The translations under genes and the position numbers were made by a program. From contig NC_012489.1 of assembly GCF_000010305.1 (NCBI RefSeq), positions 1,957,646 to 2,021,645 of the forward strand: 64,000 bases of DNA. The letters run 5' to 3'. The notes under the pieces were generated by a model, which saw only the letters and a program-made list of their open reading frames with translations, made no database searches and was not told where the DNA came from. Shown in pieces: positions 8,617 through 19,130 of the stretch (position 1 is its first letter; each line of letters starts with the position of its first letter). Source of the DNA: Gemmatimonas aurantiaca T-27 (GTDB taxonomy: Bacteria > Gemmatimonadota > Gemmatimonadetes > Gemmatimonadales > Gemmatimonadaceae).

Positions 8617-11199
8617 TCACTGCGGCGTACGTCCCAATACGCGCCCGAGGCTATCGAACGCTGTCCCGAATACGCCCCAATCGCCGCGACGGAGGGCCTG
8701 CCGCATGACATCGTACAGGCGGCCGGCATCTTCTTCGGGCGATGGGGTGAGCAGTGTGACCGGCGCTCCCACCATGGTACCGGCGCCGGACGTGGTTTCC
8801 CCGATGGCGGCCAGGGCCTGTGACAGCGTGGCCCCGATCCCCACCCGGTCTCCATCGGTGACGCCCACCCGCGCCACGACCAGGCTGCCGTCGCCCCGTG
8901 ACCAGAGGACCGGCTGGACGACGAACAAGCCACTGGTGGTGGCCACCGCTTCGGCCCGGGCCAGCCGCAACCGATTGTCCCGCCGTGCACCGTCCGGGAC
9001 CGCCGCGCGCGCACTATCCAGGGCCCCCGCCAAACGATCCAGCATGATGCGCCACCGTTTGCCGGGCGCCGTGATGCCGGTCCAATACGTCACGCGGGCC
9101 GCTCCTCCGGTCGCGGTGGCGGTGCCATCGATTTCATCGCCGGCATCAAGCAGTGGCACGGTCCAGCCGATGGTGGTGGTGGCGCCGATCTGCATGGCCA
9201 GGGCCGGCGGCGCACCGCCCACCAGCGCACTGTCCGGCAGATGCCGCAGGATCGAGCCCTCGAGACGGGAGCCGTATCGCGCGAAGGTGCGGATCTGCGC
9301 GGCGGCGCCGTCGGTGGCCGGTGGCAGTTGGCTGACCAAACTGGTGGGCAGTGCGGTCGCCGGAGCAAACAGTGACGGCAGCTTGGTCATCCACGTGCGG
9401 GCCAACGGGTCGGGTCGGTCGACGGGAATGAGGCGCACGCGGCCGGTGGTGGCATCCACCAGGGCCGTCGCCGACAGCTTGAAATACGAATACACGCCAC
9501 CACCGATCTGCCATCGCTGACTCAACGGATAGCGGTCGGAGGCGCTGTAGAGGTGCAGCGCCCAGAAGAGGCGGTCACCATCGCGGACCGGGAACACCTG
9601 CTCGCCCTGCACGAAGATCGGCGCGAGCCGTTCCACGCGCTCCCGCACATCGCGGTGTGTCACGATGAGCAACGCCCGCGCATTGATCGTATCCGCCTGC
9701 AACAGGGTGGCGTCGCGGAGCGCCCAGGCATGCGCAATGCGTGACTGGGTGGTCCCCAGCGAGGCGCCAGGGACACCAGGCACCTCGGCGGCATCGATGA
9801 GCTGTGCCCCACTGACACCAGGGGCGACCAGCGGCCAGGCGCCATCGTGATCACGGGGACGGGCATCGAAGGGGTCGATGGCGCTATCCCGCACAGCAGG
9901 CCTGGTCGCATCGACCAGCGATACACGCCATGGCTCGCCGCCAGCCACCGGCCGGCGCACCAGCAAGGCGGCGATGCGTCCATCGGCCATGGTCCATCCC
10001 ATCGGCGCGGCGTCGACCATGCGATGCAGCAGCCTGCTGCCGACACGATCCGCGCGCCGCCCCTCCCCATCGCTGTCGGGCTCGGCATCGAGATCGAGCA
10101 CACCGGCGTCGCGCGACGGAGACAGACTCGCCCCCAGACCGCCGATCAGCGTGCGTTCATCCCAGAGGCTCGCGCGCAGGGGCAGAGAGGCCATGGGCAG
10201 TTCGAGCACGCCCTGTGCTGGTCGGATGCCATCCACATCGAATGCGCGACGACTGAACAAGGCCCTCGAGGCCACATAGTCCTGGTCGCGCCGCGCCGGC
10301 TCTCCAAAGGCGTCCGTGCGCGCCACAATGGTCGGCGCGATATGTCGGAGGCCGATCGCACTCACCAGCACCAGCGTCAGCGTGACGAAGGCGGTGCGCA
10401 GTTGGCCGGTCCAACCGGTACGCAACACGATCAGCGCCGCCAGACCACACATCGCACTGAGCAGCCAATCCACGCGCAGGGTGAATCGATGATCGATGTG
10501 CAGGAAGAGCCCCTCTGCGCCGCTGCCGTACTGCAGGAGATCGAAGGCGTCGAGGCGATAGCTCCAGGCCAGCAGCACGAGCACCAGCGCCCCCAGGGCG
10601 CTCAGGTGGCGGCGGACATGGGTGGAAGCCGCGATACGCCGTCCTTCGAGTCGCAGAGAGCGTGTGAGGGCATACAGCACCAGGACCATGGCCGTGAGCG
10701 ATACGACACTGACCAGCGTCCACAGATACAGTGCCTCCTCGAACGGCAACCAGTACACATAGAAGCCGAGATCGCGATCGAGGATGCCTTCGATCTCTCC
10801 AAAGGCCAGACCGTGCCGCACGAGAGCGAGGTCGGTCCAATTGGTCATCGGCACGGCCAGCAGCGCCCCGACCACCATCGACAGGATGATGGTGGCGGAC
10901 AGCAGCCGCTTGTGCGGCACCACCGAGGTGAACTCGAGATTGGCCACGCGCGATTGCATCGCGACGTCGGCAATGGTGCGACGTACGGCGTACAGGTTGG
11001 CAAATGCAAACGCGGACCCCAGCACCCAGGCCCCACCTTGCAGCACGACCGAATCGATCACCCGTTCCCAGAACAGGGCGGGCGCGTCCATGGCGACAAA
11101 CCACGCATGGTCCACAACGAGCGCCGTGGCGGTGCGGCCAACGAGCAGCAGCACCGCTACCACGAGCAGTCCGATCAGGAACCAGCTACGTGCACGCAT
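8617..11199 (-). CDS. UPF0182 family membrane protein
   Basis: This 860-residue protein has several hydrophobic segments in its first 310 residues: near residues 7-25, 55-70, 105-120, 155-175, 205-220, 245-260 and 270-285. A long hydrophilic C-terminal half follows. This layout and the DHAWF motif after the first helix match the UPF0182 (COG1615) family, whose function is unknown. It belongs in the cytoplasmic membrane with a large extracytoplasmic domain. It starts 40 bases after the phosphomannomutase stop and may share its transcript. Length is within the family range. Confidence 0.85.
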   Translation of the reverse strand: MRARSWFLIGLLVVAVLLLVGRTATALVVDHAWFVAMDAPALFWERVIDSVVLQGGAWVLGSAFAFANLYAVRRTIADVAMQSRVANLEFTSVVPHKRLLSATIILSMVVGALLAVPMTNWTDLALVRHGLAFGEIEGILDRDLGFYVYWLPFEEALYLWTLVSVVSLTAMVLVLYALTRSLRLEGRRIAASTHVRRHLSALGALVLVLLAWSYRLDAFDLLQYGSGAEGLFLHIDHRFTLRVDWLLSAMCGLAALIVLRTGWTGQLRTAFVTLTLVLVSAIGLRHIAPTIVARTDAFGEPARRDQDYVASRALFSRRAFDVDGIRPAQGVLELPMASLPLRASLWDERTLIGGLGASLSPSRDAGVLDLDAEPDSDGEGRRADRVGSRLLHRMVDAAPMGWTMADGRIAALLVRRPVAGGEPWRVSLVDATRPAVRDSAIDPFDARPRDHDGAWPLVAPGVSGAQLIDAAEVPGVPGASLGTTQSRIAHAWALRDATLLQADTINARALLIVTHRDVRERVERLAPIFVQGEQVFPVRDGDRLFWALHLYSASDRYPLSQRWQIGGGVYSYFKLSATALVDATTGRVRLIPVDRPDPLARTWMTKLPSLFAPATALPTSLVSQLPPATDGAAAQIRTFARYGSRLEGSILRHLPDSALVGGAPPALAMQIGATTTIGWTVPLLDAGDEIDGTATATGGAARVTYWTGITAPGKRWRIMLDRLAGALDSARAAVPDGARRDNRLRLARAEAVATTSGLFVVQPVLWSRGDGSLVVARVGVTDGDRVGIGATLSQALAAIGETTSGAGTMVGAPVTLLTPSPEEDAGRLYDVMRQALRRGDWGVFGTAFDSLGRVLGRTPQ

Positions 11200-11239
11200 G
11201 GACCGAGCGTCAGCGATTCAGCGGTGCATCAACAGTTGG

Positions 11240-12619
11240 TCACAGCGTGACGCCCTGCTCACGCAACCAACCTTCCATCACCCCGCGAATCTCGGCCAGG
11301 CGCTCTTCGCTGCGGGCTTCGTACCGCGCCACGATCACGGGCTGCGTATTCGAGGCGCGCAGCAGACCCCATCCATCGCCGAACAACACACGCACCCCGT
11401 CCACATCGATCACATCGTAGGACGCGGTGAAGTGCGGCACGGCCTTCGCCATGATGGCGAACTTGGTGTCGTCGTCGGTATCGATGCGGATTTCCGGTGT
11501 CGATACAAAATGCGGCACATCGGCGAGCAGTTCGTCCACGCGCTTGCCGGAGTCGGCCACGATGCGCAGCAACCGGGCTGCCGCATACAGGGCGTCATCG
11601 TGTCCGTAAAAGCCTTCGGTGAAAAACATGTGGCCCGACATTTCGCCCGCGATCGGCGCATGCATCTCCTTCATCTTGTCCTTGATGAGGGAGTGACCGG
11701 TCTTCCACATCACCGGCGTGCCACCGGCCTGGCTGATGCCGTCGGTGAGCGCCTGTGAGCACTTCACATCGAAGATGATCGGCTGTCCTGCCCCGGTGCG
11801 CGCGAGCACGTCGCGTGCATACAGGATCAGGATGTGATCGCCCCAGATGATGCGACCGTTGCGATCCACCACACCAATGCGATCGGCATCACCATCGAAG
11901 GCGACGCCCAGTTCCGCGCCGGATGAGGCCACGGCCGCAATGCAGTCCTCGAGATTCTCGGGGACGGTAGGATCGGGATGGTGATTGGGAAACGAGCCGT
12001 CACTCTCGGTGAACAGGCCGATGCCCTGTACCCCCAGCGCCTCCATGAGCTGCGGAGCGACCAGCGCACCGGCGCCGTTGCCGCAGTCGTACACGACCTT
12101 GATGGGCGTGCCATCGGCATGGGTGAGCGGGCCGATGCGGGCGACGATGTCGGCAACGTAGCGGTCGATGACTTCGACGTGCCGCACCTGGCCGCTGCCC
12201 GACGGGAACTGCCCGCCGATGATCAACTGGTACAGTGTCTGGATATCGGCGCCGTGCAGCGACGCCGTACCGAGGCACATCTTGAAGCCGTTGTACTCGG
12301 GCGGGTTGTGTGAACCGGTGATCTGGATGCCGCCCACCACGGGTTCGTGGTGCAGCGACCAGTAGAGCAGCGGGGTGGGAACCACCCCCACGTCCACCAC
12401 ATCCACGCCACATTCGGTGAGGCCACGAACGAGGGCGTCTCGCAGGGCATCGCCGGTCGGGCGATTGTCGCGGCCAACCGCCACCGCGCCCTGAATCCCC
12501 CGTTGGGCGAGCAACGCGGCGTATCCCCGTCCCAGTCCATACGCAACTTCGATGGTCAGGTCCTGACCGACGATGCCGCGAATGTCGTACTGCCGAAAGA
12601 TCGTTTGACTGATGGCCAT
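11240..12619 (-). CDS. phosphomannomutase/phosphoglucomutase
   Basis: This 459-residue alpha-D-phosphohexomutase interconverts hexose 6- and 1-phosphates for glycogen, polysaccharide and LPS precursors. The phosphoserine loop TGSHNP (Ser103), the metal loop DGDADR (Asp242, Asp244, Asp246) and the substrate loop GEMSGH are all present. It is of the AlgC/ManB type; preference for mannose or glucose cannot be assigned. It lies 57 bases downstream of nuoN on the same strand, without an obvious terminator between them. Confidence 0.92.
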   Translation of the reverse strand: MAISQTIFRQYDIRGIVGQDLTIEVAYGLGRGYAALLAQRGIQGAVAVGRDNRPTGDALRDALVRGLTECGVDVVDVGVVPTPLLYWSLHHEPVVGGIQITGSHNPPEYNGFKMCLGTASLHGADIQTLYQLIIGGQFPSGSGQVRHVEVIDRYVADIVARIGPLTHADGTPIKVVYDCGNGAGALVAPQLMEALGVQGIGLFTESDGSFPNHHPDPTVPENLEDCIAAVASSGAELGVAFDGDADRIGVVDRNGRIIWGDHILILYARDVLARTGAGQPIIFDVKCSQALTDGISQAGGTPVMWKTGHSLIKDKMKEMHAPIAGEMSGHMFFTEGFYGHDDALYAAARLLRIVADSGKRVDELLADVPHFVSTPEIRIDTDDDTKFAIMAKAVPHFTASYDVIDVDGVRVLFGDGWGLLRASNTQPVIVARYEARSEERLAEIRGVMEGWLREQGVTL

Positions 12620-12676
12620 GTGACTGGTGGGGCAAAGGCAGGAGCGGCGTGCGACCCTGAGGCCACACGCCGGAGA

Positions 12677-14239
12677 TCAGCGCGGAACGCTTGCTGTCTG
12701 CAAACGTACCTCGCCGCGCGGTGCGGCGGGATTCGACGTTGGTGACGTGGTGGTGGTCGCACGTCGAGCCAATTCCATGATGGGCGTGGGATACAGCCCA
12801 AAGACCAGCAGTGCAACCGCTGCCGTCGCGATCAGCGACTGGTTCAGCGGTGTGGTGGACGGCACCGGCTGACCTTCTGGACGTGGGCGCATGAACATCG
12901 CCGACACGACCGCCAGATAGTACGCCGCCGACACCGCACTGGCGATCACCAGCACCACCGCCAGGATGGTTTGTGGCGCAGGGGCCTGCAGTGCGGCCTG
13001 CAGGATGTACCACTTCGCAAAGAAGCCCATGCCACCCAGGACCGGCATGCCCATGAACGCCAACAGGAACACGGTCATCGCGATCGCCAACCATGGACGC
13101 ACCAGCCACAGGCCGGCGATATCGTCGAGCGTGGGAGCGCGGTCGCGGCCGCCGTTGATCGTGATGAGCACCCCAAAGGCCCCCATCGTCGCCAACGTGT
13201 AGGACACGACGTAGAAGATCAGGGCGCTGGTGCCAGCGGCGTCGCCCACGATGATGGACACCAACAGATATCCGGCGTGGGCGATGCTGGAGTACGCGAG
13301 CATGCGCACCAGGTTGCGCTGCGAGAGCGCAAACACATTGCCCACCACCATCGTCACCGCGGCCAACCACCACAGACCCATGTGCCAGCGCGGCGCGGCG
13401 ACGGCCAGGCCTTCGATCATGATCCGGGCGAACACGGCGAACGCGGCCGTCTTCACCGTTGCCGACATGAAGGCGGTCACCGGGAGTGGCGCACCGTCGT
13501 ACACATCAGGGGTCCAGAGATGGAACGGTGCCGCGGCGACCTTGAACGCGAGCCCCACCAGCAGCAGAGCCACACCAGACATGAACAACGGCGACAGCGT
13601 CGCCTGAGCGGCCGCCCATTCGGTGATGTCCTGGAGCCGCGTGCTGCCGGTGGCACCGAACAGCAACGCCATGCCGTACAGCAGGAACCCACTCGAGATG
13701 GCGCCGAGCAGGAAGTACTTCACGGCCGCTTCGGCACTGCGTGCGCTGCGACGATTCACGCCGGCCAGCACGTACACAGCGAGCGACATCAGTTCGACAC
13801 CGAGGAACACGAACATCAGGTCCCGCGCGCCGGCGAGGACCATCATGCCGGTGGACGCGAGCAACATCAGTGACGGGACTTCCGGACCAAACGCCGCACT
13901 GCGCTGATGCTCGGCTTCGAGCAGCATGAGCGCCAGCGCGGTGCCGAGCAGGATCACGAGGTCAACGGCCCACCGGAACCCGTCACCGGCCACGCGGCCG
14001 TCGGGGGTGCCGGCTGCACCATCACCCCAGGCGATCACCACCGCCAGGCCCACCACGAGGCAGAGAATGACACCAAAGCGCGCGAGCACCGAGGTGCGTT
14101 CGGCACCTTCCGCGGCACCGGGCTGATTGCCTTGCGGCGTCCAGACCGATGCCAGCAGCAGCAGCATCGCGCCGCCGGAAAGCAGCATCTCGGGAAGAAG
14201 GGCGCGCAGGATCGCGCCGGCAGACATAGCGTCGGGCAT
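12677..14239 (-). CDS. nuoN: NADH-quinone oxidoreductase subunit N
   Basis: This 520-residue polytopic membrane protein of the antiporter-like group (NuoL/M/N) forms part of the complex I proton-pumping arm. About 14 hydrophobic segments are visible. Conserved features include the transmembrane glutamate in LGVELMSLAVYVL and the lysine in SAEAAVKYFLLGA. It begins two bases after the nuoM stop and is the last gene of the nuo operon. Confidence 0.95.
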   Translation of the reverse strand: MPDAMSAGAILRALLPEMLLSGGAMLLLLASVWTPQGNQPGAAEGAERTSVLARFGVILCLVVGLAVVIAWGDGAAGTPDGRVAGDGFRWAVDLVILLGTALALMLLEAEHQRSAAFGPEVPSLMLLASTGMMVLAGARDLMFVFLGVELMSLAVYVLAGVNRRSARSAEAAVKYFLLGAISSGFLLYGMALLFGATGSTRLQDITEWAAAQATLSPLFMSGVALLLVGLAFKVAAAPFHLWTPDVYDGAPLPVTAFMSATVKTAAFAVFARIMIEGLAVAAPRWHMGLWWLAAVTMVVGNVFALSQRNLVRMLAYSSIAHAGYLLVSIIVGDAAGTSALIFYVVSYTLATMGAFGVLITINGGRDRAPTLDDIAGLWLVRPWLAIAMTVFLLAFMGMPVLGGMGFFAKWYILQAALQAPAPQTILAVVLVIASAVSAAYYLAVVSAMFMRPRPEGQPVPSTTPLNQSLIATAAVALLVFGLYPTPIMELARRATTTTSPTSNPAAPRGEVRLQTASVPR

Positions 14240-14241
14240 CG

Positions 14242-15819
14242 TCAGCGACTCAGCGACACAGGCGGAAGCGTCGTCGGGGCATTGGGGCCGAACCGAACCG
14301 ACTCGATCAGGGCCTGCGACGCGCGGTCGGCGCGCTGCAGGATGGCGTGAGGAGCCACGCCCAGATAGACCATGGCGGCCACCAGCGTCACCATGACAAA
14401 ACGCTCACGACCGGACAGGTCGGGAAGCGCGCCATTGGCTTCGGTGTCCACCTTTTCAAACAGCAACTGCTGTACGGCGCGCAGGCCGTACACGGCCGCG
14501 AAGATCACACCCGATGTGGCGATGACGGCGAGCACCGGGAATTCCGCATAGGTGCCGATCAGCACCAGGAACTCGCCCACGAAGCCGATGGTCCCAGGCA
14601 AGGCCACGGTGGACAACATGGACACGATGAGTGCCACGCTGAACCACGGAAGCACCTTCGCCAGACCGCCAAATGCGGAGAAGGCGGTGGTGGCCCGTCG
14701 GTCTTCGAGCATGCCGGCCAACAGGAACAGCGCCGTGGTGGCGATGCCGCTGCTGACAATGCTCATCACCGCACCCTGCACACTCTGCGGGGTCAGCACG
14801 AAGCTGCCCAGCATGATGAGACCCAAGTGGCTGACGGAGCTGTACGAGATCACGCGCTTGAAGTCGCGCTGCGCCATGGCCACCAGTGCGCCATAGACCA
14901 CCGCGATGACCGACAGCACCAGGATCGTGCTACGCACCGTGTAGTCCATGGCCGCCGCCGGAAAGAGCGGGATGGCAAAACGCAGAATCGCGTACGCACC
15001 AACCTTGAGACCCAGTGTCACCGCAGCCACGGTCGGAGCGGCGCTCTGGGCATCGGGCAACCACGTGTGGAACGGCACCAGCGCGGACTTCACCGCGAAG
15101 GCGGCAAAAAACGCGAGGAACATCCAGAGCTGTGCCCGCGGCGAAAGCGCCACCTGCAGCAAGTGGTCGATATGCAGCGACGTGCCACCGCCGGCGTTCC
15201 ACAGCGCGATGATTGCGACCAGCATCAGCAGCGATCCCACCAGCGTGAAGAGCACGTAGCGCAGGCTGGCCCGCGAGGTGCCGGCGGCGCCCCACACACC
15301 CACCAACAGGTAGGTGGGAATGAGCATCAGTTCCCACGCCAGGTAGAACGCCAGCAGGTCGAGCGTGATGAACACGCCCACGAGTCCACTGGTGAGCAAC
15401 AGCAGCAGGGCACCAAAGGCCGGTGTCCGCACGCGCACGTTGTTCCACGAACCCAACAGGGCGAGCGGCACCACGAACGCCGTGAGCACCACCATCGGCA
15501 GCGACAGGCCATCCACACCAAGGCTCAGCGTCGCGCCCAGATCGGCGAGCCAGGGGATGTCCACCCGTGCCTGCCAACCACGCCCGTCCACGTCGAACAC
15601 GCCCCACACGGCAACGGCCAACAGCGCCTCGACAGCCAGCGCGGCCAACGTCAGCACACGGGCGTCCGGGCCGCCGCTCGGCGCTTCGTTGCCGGCATCG
15701 TCACGCGACACATCACGTCCACCAATGCGCACCAGCACCGCGGCCAGCACTGGCCACAGCAGCATCGCCGGCAACACCCAGCGATCGATTCCCAGGGAAA
15801 GCAGCATATCGCGCATCAT
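14242..15819 (-). CDS. nuoM: NADH-quinone oxidoreductase subunit M
   Basis: This 525-residue antiporter-like membrane subunit carries the family's transmembrane motif YLAWELMLIPTYLLVG, with its conserved Glu, and the loop FHTWLPDAQ. ATG at 15819 overlaps the nuoL stop (TGATG) and was chosen over longer readings that run into nuoL. Roughly 14 membrane segments are expected. Confidence 0.95.
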   Translation of the reverse strand: MMRDMLLSLGIDRWVLPAMLLWPVLAAVLVRIGGRDVSRDDAGNEAPSGGPDARVLTLAALAVEALLAVAVWGVFDVDGRGWQARVDIPWLADLGATLSLGVDGLSLPMVVLTAFVVPLALLGSWNNVRVRTPAFGALLLLLTSGLVGVFITLDLLAFYLAWELMLIPTYLLVGVWGAAGTSRASLRYVLFTLVGSLLMLVAIIALWNAGGGTSLHIDHLLQVALSPRAQLWMFLAFFAAFAVKSALVPFHTWLPDAQSAAPTVAAVTLGLKVGAYAILRFAIPLFPAAAMDYTVRSTILVLSVIAVVYGALVAMAQRDFKRVISYSSVSHLGLIMLGSFVLTPQSVQGAVMSIVSSGIATTALFLLAGMLEDRRATTAFSAFGGLAKVLPWFSVALIVSMLSTVALPGTIGFVGEFLVLIGTYAEFPVLAVIATSGVIFAAVYGLRAVQQLLFEKVDTEANGALPDLSGRERFVMVTLVAAMVYLGVAPHAILQRADRASQALIESVRFGPNAPTTLPPVSLSR

Positions 15820-17843
15820 CAGCTCAGCGTGAGGGCCGCAATCAACGCCAGGGCACCGACCGCGAGCAGCCACGCGTACTTGCCCACATCACCATCCTGC
15901 AACTTGCTCCCCATCAATGACGCCGTGCGGGACAGCAGCGAGCCGCCAAGCGAGAACCCCTGGTCGATGCCACGGTCGACGCCGCGGGCCAGCACGGTGT
16001 CGGCCACCGCACTCACCGGCTTCACGATGACCGTGTCGACGATGTCATCCACACCATAGGCGCGGGCGAGCAAGCTGTTGTCCACCGGCGCGTGTGCCTT
16101 GTCGGCCATCGGCTTGCGATACAACACCACGGCAATCACGATGCCCAGCAGGGCCACACCGGTGGCAATCCCCACCAGCACGATCTCGATGTCATGCGAC
16201 AGGTGCCCTGCCCCGGCCAGTCGTGTGGCGCTGGCGGCGGTGACCGGCGAGAGCCAATGCTCGAGCACCCCTACGGGTCCAATCGGAATCAGCGCCGGCA
16301 GGTTGAGCCAGCCACCGGCGAGCGTGAGTACGCCGAGAATGAGCACCGGCGCGGTCATGATGAGTGGCGCCTCATGCAGCGCACTGCGTTCGGCTTCGCC
16401 AGTGCGATTCTCACCATAGAAGGCGAGCAGCAGCATGCGGGTCATGTAGATGGCCGTCAGCAACGCCGTCAGGATACCGATGCCATAGGCGGCATACAGC
16501 ACCGTGCTGCCCGGAATGCCGAGCAGCGAGGCGTTGGCCAGCGGTGAGTCGTGCGCACGGGCAAAGACACCCGCGAGGATTTCGTCCTTGGAGAAGAAAC
16601 CGGCGAGCGGCGGTACACCGGCAATGGCCAGCGTGGCCAGCGTCATCGCGCCCGCCGTGGCCGGCATGAAGCGCGCGAGGCCACCCATGTTACGAAGATC
16701 CTGTGGATCGTCGTGGCGGTGCGTGTGGTGATACGCGTGGTGCATCGCGTGGATCACCGAGCCGGCGCCGAGGAACAGGAGGGCCTTGAAGAAGGCGTGC
16801 GTGACCAGATGAAACACACCGGCGGTATACGCCCCGCTGCCCACGGCCACGAACATGTAGCCCAACTGGGACACGGTGGAGTACGCGAGCACCTTCTTGA
16901 TGTCCCACTGCCGCAGCGCGATGGTCGCGGCAAACAGTGCCGTGAGCGCACCAATGGCGGTGATGACCAGCGACGCTTCGGGGGCTCCGGCAAAGATCGG
17001 CGCGGCCCGCGCGACCAGGTACACACCCGCCGTGACCATGGTGGCGGCGTGAATGAGCGCGGAGACCGGCGTCGGGCCGGCCATGGCGTCAGGCAACCAG
17101 ATGTAGAGCGGCAACTGCGCGCTCTTGCCCGCGCAGCCAACAAACAGGAACAGCGCGATGGCCAACACCACCGGGGTGCCGCCCATGCCGCCCAACACGC
17201 TGTGCGCGCCCACAAAATCGAGGTGTTGCGTGGTGACCCAGATCAGGAACATCGCGACCAGGAAACCGAAGTCGCCGACGCGGTTCACCACGAACGCCTT
17301 CTTGCCGGCGTCCGCGTTGGCCTTGTCACTGAACCAGAAGCCGATGAGCAGATAGGAGGCCAAGCCCACACCTTCCCAGCCCACGAACATCACGGGGTAA
17401 CTGCCGCCCAGCACCAGCACCAGCATGAACGCCACGAACAGGTTGAGGTATGCGAAGTACCGCGCATAGCCCGGGTCGTCCTGCATGTAGCCGATCGAAA
17501 ACAGGTGGATCAACGAGCCGACGCCCGTGATGACCAGCACCATCAGCATCGACAACTGATCCAACTGGAAATTCCAGTCGATGACGAGATTGCCCACGGG
17601 CATCCACTGTCCCAGCGAGACGATCGCTGGGCCGGCCATGCCCACGCGCATGCGCATGAAGAGCGCCATGGCCACCGCAAAAGCTGCGATGATGACGCCG
17701 GGGCCCACGATCGACACGAGCGGATGACGCGCGGTGCTGCGCGCGCCGTCGGCTGCACTGGCCCGTGACAGCGCGACGGCGCCGTTCACCACGAAGCCGA
17801 GCAGCGGCAGCAGGATCAGGAACGGGAGCAGGGCGGCGATCAT
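15819..17843 (-). CDS. nuoL: NADH-quinone oxidoreductase subunit L
   Basis: This 674-residue subunit is the distal antiporter-like protein of complex I, with the long lateral helix expected near its C-terminus. The motif [16 protein letters not shown] and the loop [20 protein letters not shown] are typical, with histidine-rich helices following. ATG at 17843 overlaps the nuoK stop by four bases (ATGA); the longer upstream frame lies inside nuoK and is not protein-like. Confidence 0.96.
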
Positions 17844-18133
17844 CCGCGGAGGGTGCGAAGGTTCGACAGGTCCACAGTTCCGAAGTGCCGGTAGATCGCG
17901 ATGACGATGGCCAGGCCAAGCGCCGCCTCGGCCGCCGCCACGGTCATCACCATGATCACGAACACGTGACCGGTGACACCGTGGAGGCGCGAGAACGCGA
18001 CAAAGCTCAGGTTCACGGCGTTGAGCATCAGCTCTGCGCACATGAACAGAATGATGGCGTTGCGGCGGGTCAGCACGCCGACAACCCCGATGGCGAATAG
18101 AATCGCCGAGACGATGAGTGCTTCGGTGATCAT
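17840..18133 (-). CDS. nuoK: NADH-quinone oxidoreductase subunit K
   Basis: This 97-residue protein has three hydrophobic helices. The second ([19 protein letters not shown]) contains the conserved transmembrane glutamate implicated in proton transfer. Length matches NuoK. It overlaps nuoJ and nuoL by four bases on each side. Confidence 0.96.
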
Positions 18134-18636
18134 GACGTCACCCGCCGCTTGGCCAGCACGACGGCACCGATGACCGCCACGAGGAGCACGAGACTGGTCA
18201 GTTCGAAGGCCACCAGGTAATCCGTGAACAACGCGGCAGCGACCGGCTCCACCACGTTGTCCCTGGCCGCCGAGAACTCAGGTACTTCGATATGCTGCCG
18301 GAGAGCCAGCAGAAGATTGGCCAGCAAGGCCAGTCCCACGACCCCACTGCCCAGCCGCGTACCGAGCGACCGGATGTCGGACACTTCGGTCTTGCCAAGA
18401 TTGAGCAGCATGACCACGAACACGAACGTCACCATGATCGCGCCCGCGTACACCAGCACCTGAATGGTGCCGACGAACGGGGCGTCGAGCATGACGTACA
18501 AACCGGCCAGCGCAAACATCACGTTCACCAACCACAGGGCGGCCGGGACCGGATTCTTGCGCGTGACGAACAGCAGCGCCGACGCGATGGCCAGCAGCGA
18601 GAAGAAGTAGAACTGAAACTGATAGAAGGCGTTCAT
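18130..18636 (-). CDS. nuoJ: NADH-quinone oxidoreductase subunit J
   Basis: This 168-residue protein has about five transmembrane segments. The third carries the conserved [18 protein letters not shown] motif of NuoJ/ND6. It is somewhat shorter at the C-terminus than many homologues but complete. It overlaps nuoI and nuoK by four bases each. Confidence 0.95.
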
Positions 18637-19130
18637 TCGCCCTTCGGGTCAGCGGGGTCCCACAGTTCACTCACCGGGTGGGTCTGCGCGGTGAGACGCT
18701 CGAGGTCATAGACGAACGACGCCCGATCGTACTCGGCGTTTTCGTAGTGACGGCCGAGGTGAATCGCCTCTTCCGGGCACACTTCCTGGCAGTAGCCGCA
18801 GAAGATGCAGCGGAACTCGTCGATCTCGAATACGAGCGGATACCGATTGCCCTGCTCGTCTTCACCGGGCGTCAGCTTGATGCAGTTGGCCGGGCACACC
18901 GTGGGGCACAGGCCGCATGCGACGCACTTGGCCTTGCCGTCTTCCGTGGTGAGCATCCGGTGCGTCCCTCGCCAGCGCGGCGAGAGATCCCACTTCGTTT
19001 CCGGATACTCCATGGTGACCTTGTGCGGGTCGACCAGGTGCTTGAAGGTGGTGGCCATGCCCGCCAGCGTCGAGCGGATGTAGCTCACGCGCTCGAGTGG
19101 ACGCTGCATGACCTTCACGCCGATCGCCAT
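18633..19130 (-). CDS. nuoI: NADH-quinone oxidoreductase subunit I (2x 4Fe-4S)
   Basis: This 165-residue peripheral-arm subunit carries two ferredoxin-type clusters, CVACGLCPTVCP and CIFCGYCQEVCP. These bind N6a and N6b and pass electrons towards NuoB. Length is typical. The start shares one base with the nuoH stop. Confidence 0.97.
   Translation of the reverse strand: MAIGVKVMQRPLERVSYIRSTLAGMATTFKHLVDPHKVTMEYPETKWDLSPRWRGTHRMLTTEDGKAKCVACGLCPTVCPANCIKLTPGEDEQGNRYPLVFEIDEFRCIFCGYCQEVCPEEAIHLGRHYENAEYDRASFVYDLERLTAQTHPVSELWDPADPKGE

Noticed and set aside
12000..13373. A 457-codon minus-strand frame bridging nuoN and the phosphohexomutase gene
   Set aside because: It is out of frame with two well-conserved genes and is Arg/His-rich without motifs.
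14347..16059. A 570-codon plus-strand open frame rich in His, Gln and Arg opposite nuoM
   Set aside because: The composition is that of an antisense frame of a hydrophobic membrane protein, and both nuoM and nuoL are intact on the other strand.
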